From assembly GCA_016793095.1 (NCBI GenBank), contig JAEUJQ010000058.1, positions 124,001 through 188,000 on the forward strand: 64,000 bases of DNA. The letters run 5' to 3'. Shown one piece after another: positions 45,273 to 54,196 of this stretch (positions are counted from its first letter, which is position 1; each line of letters starts with the position of its first letter). The position numbers were made by a program, and so were the translations under genes. The notes under the pieces were generated by a model. That model worked only from the letters and a program-made list of their open reading frames with translations. It searched no databases and was not told the origin of the DNA. The stretch is from Myxococcaceae bacterium (GTDB lineage Bacteria; Myxococcota; Myxococcia; Myxococcales; Myxococcaceae).

Positions 45273-47051
45273 ATGACCCGACTCCTTCCTCTGTGCCTCG
45301 TCATCTTCTGGAGTGGCTGCACTTGCAACAACGTCATCGTCGACCCCGGTGACGGCGGCTCAGCGGGCGGAACGACGTCACAGGGCGGCGGAACGTCGCA
45401 GGGCGGCGGGACCGGCACGGGCGGCGGGGCTGGAGCGAGCGGCGGCGCGGGTGGAGGATCAGCCGTCGCGTGCGGCGCCCTGGGTGAGCCCTGCTGTGCC
45501 GGCAACACCTGCACCGCGACGCAGGCGACGTGCCGCAACAACGTCTGCGCGTCGTGCGGCGGTGCAGGGCAGCCCTGTTGCCCCGGGCGGGCGTGCGGGG
45601 CGAACCTCGTCTGCAACGTGCAGCAGGGCTCGGTGTGCGCGCCCTGCGGCGGACCGGGCGAGGCGTGCTGCGCCGGCAACGCGTGCGCGGGAGGCGGCTG
45701 CTGCGTCGCGAACCTCTGCGTCGCCGGCAACGCGACGTGCCCCGCGGTGGGCGGCACGTGCACCAACGGCAGCTGCGGGCAGTGCGGCGGCGCGGGTCAG
45801 ACCTGCTGCCCGAACAACGTGTGCACCGCCCCCAACGTGGTGTGCACGGCGGGCGGGACGAACTGCGCTGCGTGCGGCGGCGCCGGGCAGCCGTGCTGCG
45901 CGCAGCAGTCGTGCACCGCCTCGGGCACCGTGTGCAGCCAGGGCTCGTGCACGCCGTGTGGCGGGCTGGGGCAGGCCTGCTGCGCGGGAGACGCGTGTGG
46001 CGCGACCGCGGTGTGCCGGGGTGGGCAGTGCGCGGCGTGCGGCGGGCCGGGGCAGCCGTGCTGTCCGGGCGCGGCCTGCGCGTCGGGGTGCTGTGACGTC
46101 GGCGGCTCCAACCTGTGCATCGCGGCGGGCCAGCAGTGCGCGCGGGGAGATCTCTGCTCGGGCACCCAGTGCGCCGGCTGTGGCGGCCTCGGGCAGCCGT
46201 GCTGCGGTGGCGCCACCTGCAACCGCATGTCGCTGGCGTGCACCATGGGCAGCTGCGCCCCGTGTGGTGGGCCGCTCCAGCCCGCGTGCCAGGGCACCAC
46301 CTGCCTCGGAGGGGCCTGCCTCGAAGCCGGCGCCTGTGTGCCGGCGGGCCAGGTTGGCGCGAACGGCCAGCTGTGTCTGTCGGGCGCCTTCGTGCCGTGC
46401 GGCGGGGCGGGCCAGCCCTGCTGCGCCAACTCGACCTGCGCCGGCGGCGCCTGCTGTGCGGGCACGACCTGCGTCGCGTCGGCGGCGGCCTGCGGCCCGC
46501 AGCTGGGCACCTGCACCGGCGGCGCGTGCAGCTCGTGCGGCGGCGCGGGCCAGCAGTGCTGCCAGGGCGGCGGGAACCAGGCCGACTTCTGCACCGCGTC
46601 GGGGCTCGCGTGCAGTGACAACGACGTGTGCGCCACCTGCGGCGGGCCGGGCCAGCCGTGCTGTCCGGGAAACCTCTGCGCGGGCGGCGGCTGCTGCGAC
46701 AACAACACGCGCAGCTGCGTGGCGATGGGTGGCACCTGCAGCGCAGCCACCGGCATGTGCGCGAACGGGGGCTGTCAGGGCGGCGGCTGCGGTCGCCTCG
46801 GCCAGCCTGCCTGCAACGGCGACGTCGCGTGCACCGCGCCCTTCACCGTCGAGGCCGGCGGCCAGTGCGTGGCGTGCGGCGGCGTGGGGCAGCGGTGCTG
46901 CGAGGCGCGCGGGGGCAACCAGTGCGGGGCGGGCGCGGCCTGCGGCAACAACAACCAGTGCGACGCCTGTGGCGCCATGGGCCAGCTCTGCTGCCTCGGC
47001 CGCTTCTGCACTGCGGGCGCCTGCACCACCGGCACCGGCCGCTGCCAGTGA
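45273..47051 (+). CDS. Cys-rich lipoprotein with CGGxGQPCC repeats
   Basis: 592 residues from ATG 45273. The signal has lipobox IFWSGC. A Gly/Thr-rich linker (about residues 28-65, GGGTSQGGG) is followed by a long array of Cys modules to the end. The core is CGGxGQPCC then xGxxC, repeated more than a dozen times with 35-60 residue spacing; some modules add GGGCC or CDNNT-like loops. No enzyme or known binding domain is seen. The lipobox and Gly-linker design match 8956-11532 and the edge gene at 1-313, but the Cys pattern is different. It is divergent from the sigma gene and about 70 bases upstream of a second sigma gene, so it may be a regulated surface product. Confidence 0.8.
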   Translation: MTRLLPLCLVIFWSGCTCNNVIVDPGDGGSAGGTTSQGGGTSQGGGTGTGGGAGASGGAGGGSAVACGALGEPCCAGNTCTATQATCRNNVCASCGGAGQPCCPGRACGANLVCNVQQGSVCAPCGGPGEACCAGNACAGGGCCVANLCVAGNATCPAVGGTCTNGSCGQCGGAGQTCCPNNVCTAPNVVCTAGGTNCAACGGAGQPCCAQQSCTASGTVCSQGSCTPCGGLGQACCAGDACGATAVCRGGQCAACGGPGQPCCPGAACASGCCDVGGSNLCIAAGQQCARGDLCSGTQCAGCGGLGQPCCGGATCNRMSLACTMGSCAPCGGPLQPACQGTTCLGGACLEAGACVPAGQVGANGQLCLSGAFVPCGGAGQPCCANSTCAGGACCAGTTCVASAAACGPQLGTCTGGACSSCGGAGQQCCQGGGNQADFCTASGLACSDNDVCATCGGPGQPCCPGNLCAGGGCCDNNTRSCVAMGGTCSAATGMCANGGCQGGGCGRLGQPACNGDVACTAPFTVEAGGQCVACGGVGQRCCEARGGNQCGAGAACGNNNQCDACGAMGQLCCLGRFCTAGACTTGTGRCQ

Positions 47052-47070
47052 GCTGACGGATTCCGCCAGC
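47052..47070 (+). terminator. Possible stem-loop after Cys-rich lipoprotein gene
   Basis: Immediately after the TGA at 47051, GCTGACGG and CCGCCAGC form an eight-pair stem with one mismatch and a three-base loop. There is no T-tract, so it is at best a weak or Rho-assisted terminator. It lies between the lipoprotein and the sigma-fusion gene. Confidence 0.3.
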
Positions 47071-47120
47071 TTCCGCGCCTCGCCAACGTTCTGCGTCCGG
47101 CCCGGATAGGAAGGGCCGTG

Positions 47121-48359
47121 ATGAGCGGAACGAACGACCCGGCGCGGCTGCTCGCGCACGCGGGCTGGGTGCGGGTGCTGGCGACGCGGCTCGCCCGGGG
47201 TGAGGACCGGGACGACGCGGTGCAGGACGTGTGGCTGGCGGCGTTGCGCTCGCCGCCGGACGAGTCCCGGCCTGCCCGCCCGTGGCTCGCGCAGGTGCTG
47301 GCGAACGCCGCGCGCCGGCGGTTCCGCGACGAGGCGACGCGCCAGCGCCACGAGCAGGCGGGGACAGGAGACGAGGCCCCGGCGACCCCCGAGGCGCTGG
47401 TGGCGCGGGCCGAGCTGCACACGCTGGTGGTGAACGAGGTGCTCGCGCTCGACGAGCCGTTCCGCCAGACCGTGCTCTTGCGCTTCTTCGAGGGCGACAG
47501 CAGCGAGGACATCGCGCGGCGGGCCGGGGTACCCGCGGGCACCGTGCGCTGGCGCCTCAAGGAGGGCCTCGACCGCGTGCGCGCCTCGCTCGACGCCAGG
47601 TACGGAGCCCGCTCGAGCTGGCTCGGCGCCCTGTCGCCGCTCCTCCTTCCGCCGGCTGGTCCCTGGCTCACCACGGGAGTCGTCCTCATGGAGCAGAAGG
47701 CGCGGGTCGCCGTCGTCGTCGCCGCGGTCGCGCTGGTGGCCGTCATCGCCGGGTGGGCCTCGGCATCGACGCCATCACCCGAAGGTGGAGCCGCTGCCGA
47801 CTCCACCGCCGACGGGCACGCGCACGTGCGTGGCCCCGGACCCGGCCCCATGGGTGCCCGGGTGCCGGTCGCGACGGCTCCGAGCCCGTCGTCACCGGCC
47901 AACGAGGTGAGGCCGGCCGGGCTCCTGCCACCCGCCTCGGCGGCGCCGACGAGCGCGCCGACCACCGTCGCCGCACCGGCTGGCGTGCCCCCCGGCGTGT
48001 CTGGCGCAGTGGCGTCCACCGCGACTGACGCCGGCGTGCGGTTCGCCATCGACCGCGAGGGCATTCGCGCCGCCATGCGCTCGGCGCTCCCCGAGGTGAA
48101 GGACTGCTACGAGGCGTGGCTCGCGATGAACCCGTCGCTGGGCGGCCGGCTGGTCGTCACGCTCACCATCGACACCGAGGACGGCGTCGAGGGCCGGATC
48201 TCGCGCCTCGCGCCACTCGACGCGGGGCTGGGACACGTGCCCTTCGAGGGGTGTGTCCTGTCGTCGCTGTCCGACCTGCGCTTCGAGCCGCCGCTCGCGG
48301 GCCCGGTGAACGTCAGCTACCCGTTCCTGTTCTCGGCCGGCGACGCTGGAGCGCCGTGA
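47121..48359 (+). CDS. ECF sigma factor fused to membrane segment and AgmX/PglI-type domain
   Basis: 412 residues from ATG 47121 (GTG 47118 adds one residue; GGAAGGG lies just upstream). Region 2 is near 10-80 (DRDDAVQDVWLAALRS) and region 4 near 110-170 (EPFRQTVLLRFFEGDSSEDIA, VRWRLKEGLDRVRASLD). One membrane segment, VAVVVAAVALVAVIAGW, is near 198-216. A Pro/Ala linker follows, then a domain at about 305-410 with IRAAMRSALPEVKDCYEAWL and LVVTLTIDTEDGVEGRI, the AgmX/PglI C-terminal type. The sigma part would be cytoplasmic and the last domain outside. No separate anti-sigma gene is next to it, so control is probably built in. Confidence 0.82.
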   Translation: MSGTNDPARLLAHAGWVRVLATRLARGEDRDDAVQDVWLAALRSPPDESRPARPWLAQVLANAARRRFRDEATRQRHEQAGTGDEAPATPEALVARAELHTLVVNEVLALDEPFRQTVLLRFFEGDSSEDIARRAGVPAGTVRWRLKEGLDRVRASLDARYGARSSWLGALSPLLLPPAGPWLTTGVVLMEQKARVAVVVAAVALVAVIAGWASASTPSPEGGAAADSTADGHAHVRGPGPGPMGARVPVATAPSPSSPANEVRPAGLLPPASAAPTSAPTTVAAPAGVPPGVSGAVASTATDAGVRFAIDREGIRAAMRSALPEVKDCYEAWLAMNPSLGGRLVVTLTIDTEDGVEGRISRLAPLDAGLGHVPFEGCVLSSLSDLRFEPPLAGPVNVSYPFLFSAGDAGAP

Positions 48360-48409
48360 CGCCGCGTCGCAGTTGAGTTCTCACGCCGGCTGCTCCACGG
48401 TGCGCGTCG

Positions 48410-49474
48410 ATGAGCGCCGCTCCCCAGCGCTGGCTGTTCTCGGCCCCGATGGACGGCGCCCTCTTCGCCGGCAGCGCGCTCGTCTCGGTGCTGGTGGTGT
48501 TGGTGGGCCGAGCGCTCGGCGTCTTCGGCGACGCGCCGCTGTGGGCATGGCTCGTCTTCGTGCTGGGCGTCGACGTCGCGCACGTGTGGGCGACGCTGTA
48601 CCGCGTCTACTTCGACCCGGCCGAGGTGCAGCGCCGGCCCCTGCTCGCGGCGGGGGCCCCCCTCGTCGCCTTCGGGCTCTCGGTGGCGGCGCACGCGGTC
48701 TCGCCGGCCTTCTTCTGGCGCTGTCTCGCCTACGTCGCGGTGTGGCACTTCGTGCGCCAGCAGACCGGGTGGATGGCGCTGTACGGGCGCCGCGCGCGGG
48801 ACGACGAGCGCACCCTCCGCTTCGACGAGGTGGTGATGTGGGCCACCACGCTGGGGCCGGTCGTCTGGTGGCACGCGCACCTGCCGCGGCCGTTCTGGTG
48901 GTTCAAGGAGCACGACTTCATCGGCGGCCTGCCCTCGTGGGCGGGAAAGACGGCGCTGGTGGTGCACTTCGCCCTCATCGCCTGGTGGCTGTTGCTGCAG
49001 GTGCTGCGCTGGCGCCGCGGCGTGCCCTTCCCCGTCGGCAAGCTGCTGCTCCTCGCGGCCACCTGGGTGACGTGGTTCGGCGGCATCGTGCTCGCCGATG
49101 ACGACTTCGCCTTCACGGTGATGAACGTCACCCTGCACGGCCTGCCCTACCTCGCCTTCCTCTTCCGCTACGCGAAGGGCCGTGAGGCCGAGGCGGGCTA
49201 CGGCCGCCTGGGCGTGCTGGTGCGCGCCGGGGTGCCCGCGTTCTTCGGGGTGCTGCTCGCGCTCGCCTTCGCCGAGGAGTTCCTCTGGGACACGCTGGTC
49301 TGGCACGAGCGGCCCCTGGTGTTCGGCGCGCTCGGCCTCGACCTGTCCGAGGGCCTGCTGACGCTCGTGGTGCCGCTGCTCTCGCTGCCGCAGACGACGC
49401 ACTACGTGCTCGACGGCTTCGTGTGGAAGTCACGCACCAACCCGGGCCTCGGCGCTCGCCTCGGGTGGAGCTGA
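48410..49474 (+). CDS. Multi-pass membrane protein with conserved-looking His residues
   Basis: 354 residues with about eight or nine hydrophobic segments. Histidines sit in or next to these segments: VDVAHVW, VWHFVRQQTGW, VTLHGLPYL and TTHYVLDGF. Such spacing is seen in membrane di-iron or retinoid-cleaving families, but I cannot place this protein in one. No signal or soluble domain. The gene converges with 49476-49934, with one base between the stops, and follows the sigma-fusion gene by 50 bases on the same strand. Confidence 0.6.
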   Translation: MSAAPQRWLFSAPMDGALFAGSALVSVLVVLVGRALGVFGDAPLWAWLVFVLGVDVAHVWATLYRVYFDPAEVQRRPLLAAGAPLVAFGLSVAAHAVSPAFFWRCLAYVAVWHFVRQQTGWMALYGRRARDDERTLRFDEVVMWATTLGPVVWWHAHLPRPFWWFKEHDFIGGLPSWAGKTALVVHFALIAWWLLLQVLRWRRGVPFPVGKLLLLAATWVTWFGGIVLADDDFAFTVMNVTLHGLPYLAFLFRYAKGREAEAGYGRLGVLVRAGVPAFFGVLLALAFAEEFLWDTLVWHERPLVFGALGLDLSEGLLTLVVPLLSLPQTTHYVLDGFVWKSRTNPGLGARLGWS

Positions 49475-49475
49475 G

Positions 49476-49934
49476 CTACTCCACGCGCTCGAGCTGCGGC
49501 GCCGAGGTCACCAGCACCTCCTTGCGCACCTTGAAGCCGAGCCGGCCGCCCTCGTCGGCGCCGAACGGCAGCACGTCGCCGCGCAGGCCGACGTCGAGCC
49601 AGGTGGCGCCTTCGCGAAAGCCCAGGTGGCGATAGACGAGCGGCACCTCGACGCGCGCCCAGCGCCGGCCGGCGGCGTCGGCCGAGATGTCAGGCGCCAT
49701 CACCACGCCCTCGGCGAACCGGCGCGCCCCGAGCCAGAGCTCCCAGCGCAGCGACAGCACGCGCCGCACCTCGACCGGCAACTGCACCTCGAAGAAGAGA
49801 TCGCCCTGCTCCTCCCGTGGAAAGGCGAGCGTCAGGTTCGCGACCTCGAGCGCGGCGGACGTGTCGGGCGGCGGGGCGCGGCGGCACCCGGCAACAGCGA
49901 GCAGGCCGAGGAGCGCCCACCGCACCTCACCCAC
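49476..49934 (-). CDS. Small predicted lipoprotein
   Basis: 152 residues. Residues 1-16 are a signal with lipobox LAVAGC (Cys17), then a PPPDTS linker. The rest is mostly beta and may be an immunoglobulin-like or LEA14-type fold (VANLTLAFPREEQGDLFFEVQL, RRVLSLRWELWLGARRFAEG). It begins within the kinase gene (eight-base overlap; a GTG at 49925 is a second possible start), so it is coupled to that kinase. No function assigned. Confidence 0.65.
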   Translation of the reverse strand: MGEVRWALLGLLAVAGCRRAPPPDTSAALEVANLTLAFPREEQGDLFFEVQLPVEVRRVLSLRWELWLGARRFAEGVVMAPDISADAAGRRWARVEVPLVYRHLGFREGATWLDVGLRGDVLPFGADEGGRLGFKVRKEVLVTSAPQLERVE

Positions 49935-50856
49935 CCAGCAGCGGCGTCAGCGCGTCGACGGTGGTGGGCCAGCCGTTGCGGCGCGCCAGCACCTCGAGCG
50001 TCTTCGCCATCTCGGCGGCGGTCTGGAACCTGAGCGTGCGGTCGGCGAGGGTGGCCCGACGAATGATGGCGGCCGCCATGTCGGGGGCTTCCCGGTTGTG
50101 GAAGTGCACCGAGGGCACGCGGCAGTCGCGCACCCGGTGCATCATCTCCATCTCGCTGTTGCCGGCGAAGAGGCGCTGCCCGGTGAAGAGCTCCCAGAGG
50201 ATGGTGCCCGCCGCGAAGATGTCGGCGCGGTGGTCGACGGCCTGCCCCAGCACCGCCTCCGGGCTCATGTACGAGATGGTGCCGCGCAGAGCGCCCTGCT
50301 CGCCGCGCATCACGCCTTCCACCTCGGCCACGCCGAAGTCGGTCAACTTCACGTCGCCAGCGACGCTCAGCAGGACGTTCGCCGGGTTCACGTCGCGGTG
50401 GACGATGGTGGCGCCGCCTTCGCCCACCTTCGCGCGGTGGATGTAGTCGAGCGCCTTCATCAGGCAGATGCCGATGTAGGTGGACGCCGACAGCGGCATG
50501 AGCTGCCCGGCCTGCTTGAAGGCGTCGAACATGTACTGGAGCGTGCGGCCGGCGACGAGCTCCTGCACCATGAGGTAGTCGCTGCCCGCCTTGAAGCAGC
50601 GGTAGGTGCGCACGATGTTCGGGTGCCGCAGGCGCACCGTCAGCTTCGCCTCGTCGACGAACTGCTTCACCCACGCCGCGTCGTTCCGGTAGCTCGGCAA
50701 GAGCCGCTTGATGACGATGTCGTCAGGCTCGCCGGGGCTGCGCTGCGTCGTCGGGCGGGGCTTCGCCTGGTAGACCTCGGCCATCCCGCCGACCGCGAGA
50801 CGACCCACGAGTTGGTAACCGCCGAGCTCGGTCTCCTGCGCCACGTCGCCCCTCAC
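49927..50856 (-). CDS. Ser/Thr protein kinase (catalytic domain only)
   Basis: 309 residues. Almost all of it is one kinase domain: loop LAVGGMAEVYQA (near 20), Lys in IVIKRLL, HRDVNPANV (near 160) and TDFGVAEV, followed by SYMSPEAVLG. There is no membrane segment or C-terminal extension, so it is cytoplasmic. HRDVNPAN is a known variant of the catalytic loop. The start at ATG 50856 is 40 bases after the metallo-hydrolase stop. The following lipoprotein overlaps its end. Confidence 0.88.
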   Translation of the reverse strand: MRGDVAQETELGGYQLVGRLAVGGMAEVYQAKPRPTTQRSPGEPDDIVIKRLLPSYRNDAAWVKQFVDEAKLTVRLRHPNIVRTYRCFKAGSDYLMVQELVAGRTLQYMFDAFKQAGQLMPLSASTYIGICLMKALDYIHRAKVGEGGATIVHRDVNPANVLLSVAGDVKLTDFGVAEVEGVMRGEQGALRGTISYMSPEAVLGQAVDHRADIFAAGTILWELFTGQRLFAGNSEMEMMHRVRDCRVPSVHFHNREAPDMAAAIIRRATLADRTLRFQTAAEMAKTLEVLARRNGWPTTVDALTPLLGG

Positions 50857-50895
50857 AGTAGTCGAGGCGCGTGGTGGAGCAAGGCTGGCAGTGGA

Positions 50896-52044
50896 TCAGG
50901 GCGGACAGGCGGGCGCCAGCGGCGGCAGCGCGCGCCACCACGTCGAGCCCCGCGCCCCGGTGAGCGGCTCCACGGGCTCGCCCAGCCTCGGCGTCACCAC
51001 CGACGCGCCGCTCTTCGCGGCCTCGGTCACCAGCGTCTCGGGCGGCTCGTTCCACGCGTGCAGGCCGAGCTCGAAGGTCGACCAGTGCACCGGCAGCAGG
51101 TGCGCAGCGCCCAACCACGCGTGCGCCTCGAGCGCGCCCTTCGGCCCCAGGTGAATCGAGCCCCACGCCGGGTGCCACATGCCGATCTCCAGCATCGAGA
51201 GATCGATCGGCCCGTAGCGCTGCCGCACCTGCTTGAACTGCTCGGTGAGGCCGGTGTCGCCCGAGTAGAAGACGCGGTGCTTCGGGCCCACCAGCGTCCA
51301 CGAGCTCCACAGGGTGCGGTTGTTCGCGAAGCCGCGCCGCCCGGAGAAGTGCCGCGCCGGCGTCGAGACGATGAGCAACCCGTTCGGCAGCCGGTGCTCC
51401 TGCCACCACTCGAGCTCGACGATCTGCGCCGCCGGTACGCCCCAGGCCTCGAGGTGCGCGCCGTTGCCAAGGCCCACGTGAATCGGCACGCCCTTCGCCG
51501 CGAGCGCCTTCACGCTGCGCATGTCGAGGTGGTCGTAGTGGTCGTGCGAGATGACGACGGCGTCGACCTTCGGGAGCGCGTCGAGCGGCAGCGGCACGGG
51601 GTGGAACCGCTTCGGCCCGACGAGGGTGGACGGCGAGGCGCGCTCGCTGAACATCGGGTCCGTCAGCACCACGAAGCCGTCGAGCTCGACGAGGGTGCTG
51701 GAGTGCCCGAGCCAGGTGACGCGCAGGCCGCTCTGCGCCGGGGACGCGAGCCGAGAAGCGGTGTCAGGGACCACCGGCAGCGGACAGCTGGGTACGCGCA
51801 TCACGTCGGTGGAGAACCACTCGAGCATCGTGCCGTAGCCACCCTCTTGCATGACGGTCGTGGGCTCGGCGTTGACGAAGCCGTCTCCCTGCCAGTGCGA
51901 CGACGCCTTCATGCGGGCGAGGCGCTGGCCGTCGGCGAGGCCTCCGAACGCGGCGCACCCCTGTGTGGTGACGATGACGAGGAGGCCCAGCAGCGCGAGC
52001 AGCCCGAGCGGCACGGCGAGCCACCTTCGGCGCCGCCTCGTCAC
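50896..52044 (-). CDS. MBL-fold metallo-hydrolase with N-terminal membrane anchor
   Basis: 382 residues. It begins GTG 52044, overlapping the glgA stop (GTGA). Residues about 8-30 are hydrophobic (WLAVPLGLLALLGLLVIVTT) and end in a Cys (TQGCAAFG), so it may be a lipoprotein or anchored outside the membrane. The hydrolase part begins near 105 (WLGHSSTLVEL) and has SHDHYDHLD near 170, PARHFSG and YSGDTG. This is the NAPE-PLD/UlaG-like subgroup with two metals. The substrate is unknown; relatives act on phosphodiesters or lactones. Confidence 0.85.
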   Translation of the reverse strand: MTRRRRRWLAVPLGLLALLGLLVIVTTQGCAAFGGLADGQRLARMKASSHWQGDGFVNAEPTTVMQEGGYGTMLEWFSTDVMRVPSCPLPVVPDTASRLASPAQSGLRVTWLGHSSTLVELDGFVVLTDPMFSERASPSTLVGPKRFHPVPLPLDALPKVDAVVISHDHYDHLDMRSVKALAAKGVPIHVGLGNGAHLEAWGVPAAQIVELEWWQEHRLPNGLLIVSTPARHFSGRRGFANNRTLWSSWTLVGPKHRVFYSGDTGLTEQFKQVRQRYGPIDLSMLEIGMWHPAWGSIHLGPKGALEAHAWLGAAHLLPVHWSTFELGLHAWNEPPETLVTEAAKSGASVVTPRLGEPVEPLTGARGSTWWRALPPLAPACPP

Positions 52045-53477
52045 CGCAAGACCTCCGACGCGAGCGTCGTGAACAGCGCCTCGTAGCGAACGGCCGACGC
52101 GTGCCACGAGAAGTCCCGGCGCATGCCCCGGCGCTGCACCTCGACGAACGCGGGCGAGGTGAAGAGCTCGAGCGCCCGGCGGAGCGCGCCCTGCACGGCG
52201 TCCACCGTGGCGCCGCGGAACGAGAGGCCTGTGCCTTCGCCGCCGCGGACGTCGGCCACCGTGTCGGCCAGCCCACCGACGGCGTGGACGATGGGCACGC
52301 AGCCGTAGCGTTGCGAGTACATCTGGTTGAGGCCGCACGGCTCGAAGCGGGACGGCATGAGGAAGAAGTCGCAGCCCGCCTCGATGAGGTGCGCGAGCCC
52401 ATTGTCGTAGCCGACGTGCACCGAGGCGCGCATGGGGTAGCGGGCCTCGAGCAGCTTCCAGCCCCGCTCGAGCACCGCGCTGCCGGTGCCCAGCACCACG
52501 ACCGAGGCGCCGTGCTCGAGGAAGACGGGCAGCGCGGCGTGCAGCAGGTCGGCGCCCTTCTGCTCCACCATGCGGCCGATGACGCCGAAGAGAGGCATGC
52601 CCTTCGCGGGAGGCGGCAGCCGCAGTCGCTCGAGCAGCGCAGCTCTGCAGACCGCGCGTCCCGAGAGGTCGACGTCGGAGAAGCGGGCCGGCAGGTACAC
52701 GTCGGTGGCCGGGTTCCACTCGTCGGTGTCGATGCCGTTGACGATGCCGGTGACGCCGCCCTGCTTCGCGCGCAAGACGCCGTCGAGGCCCATGCCGCCC
52801 TCGGCGGAGCAGATCTCCTCGGCGTACGTCGGAGACACCGTCGTCACCGCGTCTGCGAACACGATGCCGGCCTTCAGCATCGACAGGTGGTCCCAGTACT
52901 CCACGCCTCCCGGCACGTAGTCGCTCCAGGGAAGGCCCAGCTCGGGCAGCACGCTCTTCTGGAAGCCGCCCTGGTAGGCGAGGTTGTGAATGGTGAGCAC
53001 GCTCCTGGTGTTCGGGAAGGCGCGCGCGTAGCCGCGGCGCAGCGCCAGCGGCCCCAGGCCCGTCTGCCAGTCGTGACAATGGAGGATGTCGGGCGCGAAC
53101 CTGGCGGCCTGCGCGTCGGTGAGCGCTCCCAGGGTGAGCACGGCGAAGCGGCGCGCGTTGTCCGGGTAGTCACGGGTCTGCTCGCCGTAGAGGGCCGGAC
53201 GGTCGAAGAAGACCGGCACGTCGAGGAAGACGACGGTGACGCCCTTCCTGGGGCTCGTCTCCCAGGTGTGCACCTCGACGCGGCCGAAGGGGAACTCGAG
53301 CGTGAAGGCCCGCCCCGGCGTCAGGCCGTCACGCGGAACGGCCTGGTAGAGCGGCGTGACGACGCGCACCTCGTGGCCACGCGCGGCGAGGGCCTGTGGC
53401 AGGGCACCGGCGACGTCGGCGAGGCCGCCCGTCTTCGAGTACGGCTGGACCTCGCTGGCTGGAAAGAGAACGCGCAC
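52041..53477 (-). CDS. glgA: Glycogen synthase (ADP-glucose)
   Basis: 478 residues, GT5 family, elongating alpha-1,4-glucan from ADP-glucose. KTGGLADV at residues 15-22 is the donor-binding motif, and FARDILHCHDWQTGL-like text near 120 (the His/Asp/Trp segment) is typical. FFLMPSRFEPCGLNQ near 375 is the C-terminal nucleotide site. Length is normal for bacterial GlgA. GTG 53477 is the only fitting start, 13 bases after the stop of the TOPRIM-like gene. No other glg gene is next to it; the mutase and uridylyltransferase are elsewhere in the window. Confidence 0.95.
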   Translation of the reverse strand: MRVLFPASEVQPYSKTGGLADVAGALPQALAARGHEVRVVTPLYQAVPRDGLTPGRAFTLEFPFGRVEVHTWETSPRKGVTVVFLDVPVFFDRPALYGEQTRDYPDNARRFAVLTLGALTDAQAARFAPDILHCHDWQTGLGPLALRRGYARAFPNTRSVLTIHNLAYQGGFQKSVLPELGLPWSDYVPGGVEYWDHLSMLKAGIVFADAVTTVSPTYAEEICSAEGGMGLDGVLRAKQGGVTGIVNGIDTDEWNPATDVYLPARFSDVDLSGRAVCRAALLERLRLPPPAKGMPLFGVIGRMVEQKGADLLHAALPVFLEHGASVVVLGTGSAVLERGWKLLEARYPMRASVHVGYDNGLAHLIEAGCDFFLMPSRFEPCGLNQMYSQRYGCVPIVHAVGGLADTVADVRGGEGTGLSFRGATVDAVQGALRRALELFTSPAFVEVQRRGMRRDFSWHASAVRYEALFTTLASEVLR

Positions 53478-53490
53478 GGGAGGATACGGT

Positions 53491-54192
53491 TCATCGCTTC
53501 GCTGGACGCGCGAGTTGGCCGATGAGCTGGCTCTTCACGTCGCCAAGGAAGCCTCGAAGTCCAACGTCCGAGTGTGCTGTGGTTCGACCAGCGACCGAGT
53601 CCAGCCGTGCCGCAGAGACTTGTGACCAGTCGTCGTCATTCCAGTCGGGAAGGCCCAGCAGGTCACGAACCACCTTGCAGTCACGCCCGGCCGAATTCGT
53701 CGTGGCGCTCAGTCGGAGCGGTTCGTCAACGGGAGAAAAGCCAAGGCGCGCGGTCACCTCCGCAACAACCTGCTCCGGGAGCTCTGCCAGGACGATCTGC
53801 CAGACCTCAACCTCCGGGTCGGGAAGCATGGCCACGAGTCGGAACGCCCAGCCGATCTCCAGGACCCTCTCCAGGTCTTCGCGGTTCGCCTCGTTCCCCT
53901 CGACGTCACGGGCAAAGAAGACGACGTCGTCTGTGGAGAAGCCTTCGGCGACGCGCTGGAGGAGGACGTTGTGGAAGTGGGCAGCGAAGGGGCCGCGGCC
54001 GATATCAGGCTTCTTCCTGAGCCCCGAAAGCTGCGCCCGTCGTGGCAGTTGTTCCCAGTTGCCCACCAGCGTCGTGAAGTCTGTGCGTTCGTGATCGCGC
54101 AGCCACTCGACCTGGTCCATGACCCAGGTCACCGTGAGCGCCCGGCACGCGTTCCAATGTTGCGCGTCCTCGCACCAGACACCAAGCCGCAT
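53491..54192 (-). CDS. TOPRIM/DUF4276-like protein, partner of AAA ATPase
   Basis: 233 residues from ATG 54192 (GAGGAC upstream; a GTG at 54207 is also in frame). Glu8 in MRLGVWCEDAQHW, Asp96 in FFARDVEGNE, and LPDPEVEVWQIV near 123-134 follow the E...D-x-D...PE-x-E-x-W layout of TOPRIM-type DUF4276/DUF4435 proteins. That assignment rests on motif order, not on a search. Such proteins can be metal-dependent nucleases. It is four bases from the AAA ATPase gene. Sampled lines show about 65% GC, against about 75% in glgA next door. Confidence 0.55.
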   Translation of the reverse strand: MRLGVWCEDAQHWNACRALTVTWVMDQVEWLRDHERTDFTTLVGNWEQLPRRAQLSGLRKKPDIGRGPFAAHFHNVLLQRVAEGFSTDDVVFFARDVEGNEANREDLERVLEIGWAFRLVAMLPDPEVEVWQIVLAELPEQVVAEVTARLGFSPVDEPLRLSATTNSAGRDCKVVRDLLGLPDWNDDDWSQVSAARLDSVAGRTTAHSDVGLRGFLGDVKSQLIGQLARPAKR

Positions 54193-54196
54193 CCGA

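Noticed and set aside
45459-47420. Minus-strand frame of 653 codons
   Set aside because: Antisense of the CGGxGQPCC lipoprotein; the Cys repeat on the plus strand is the real signal.
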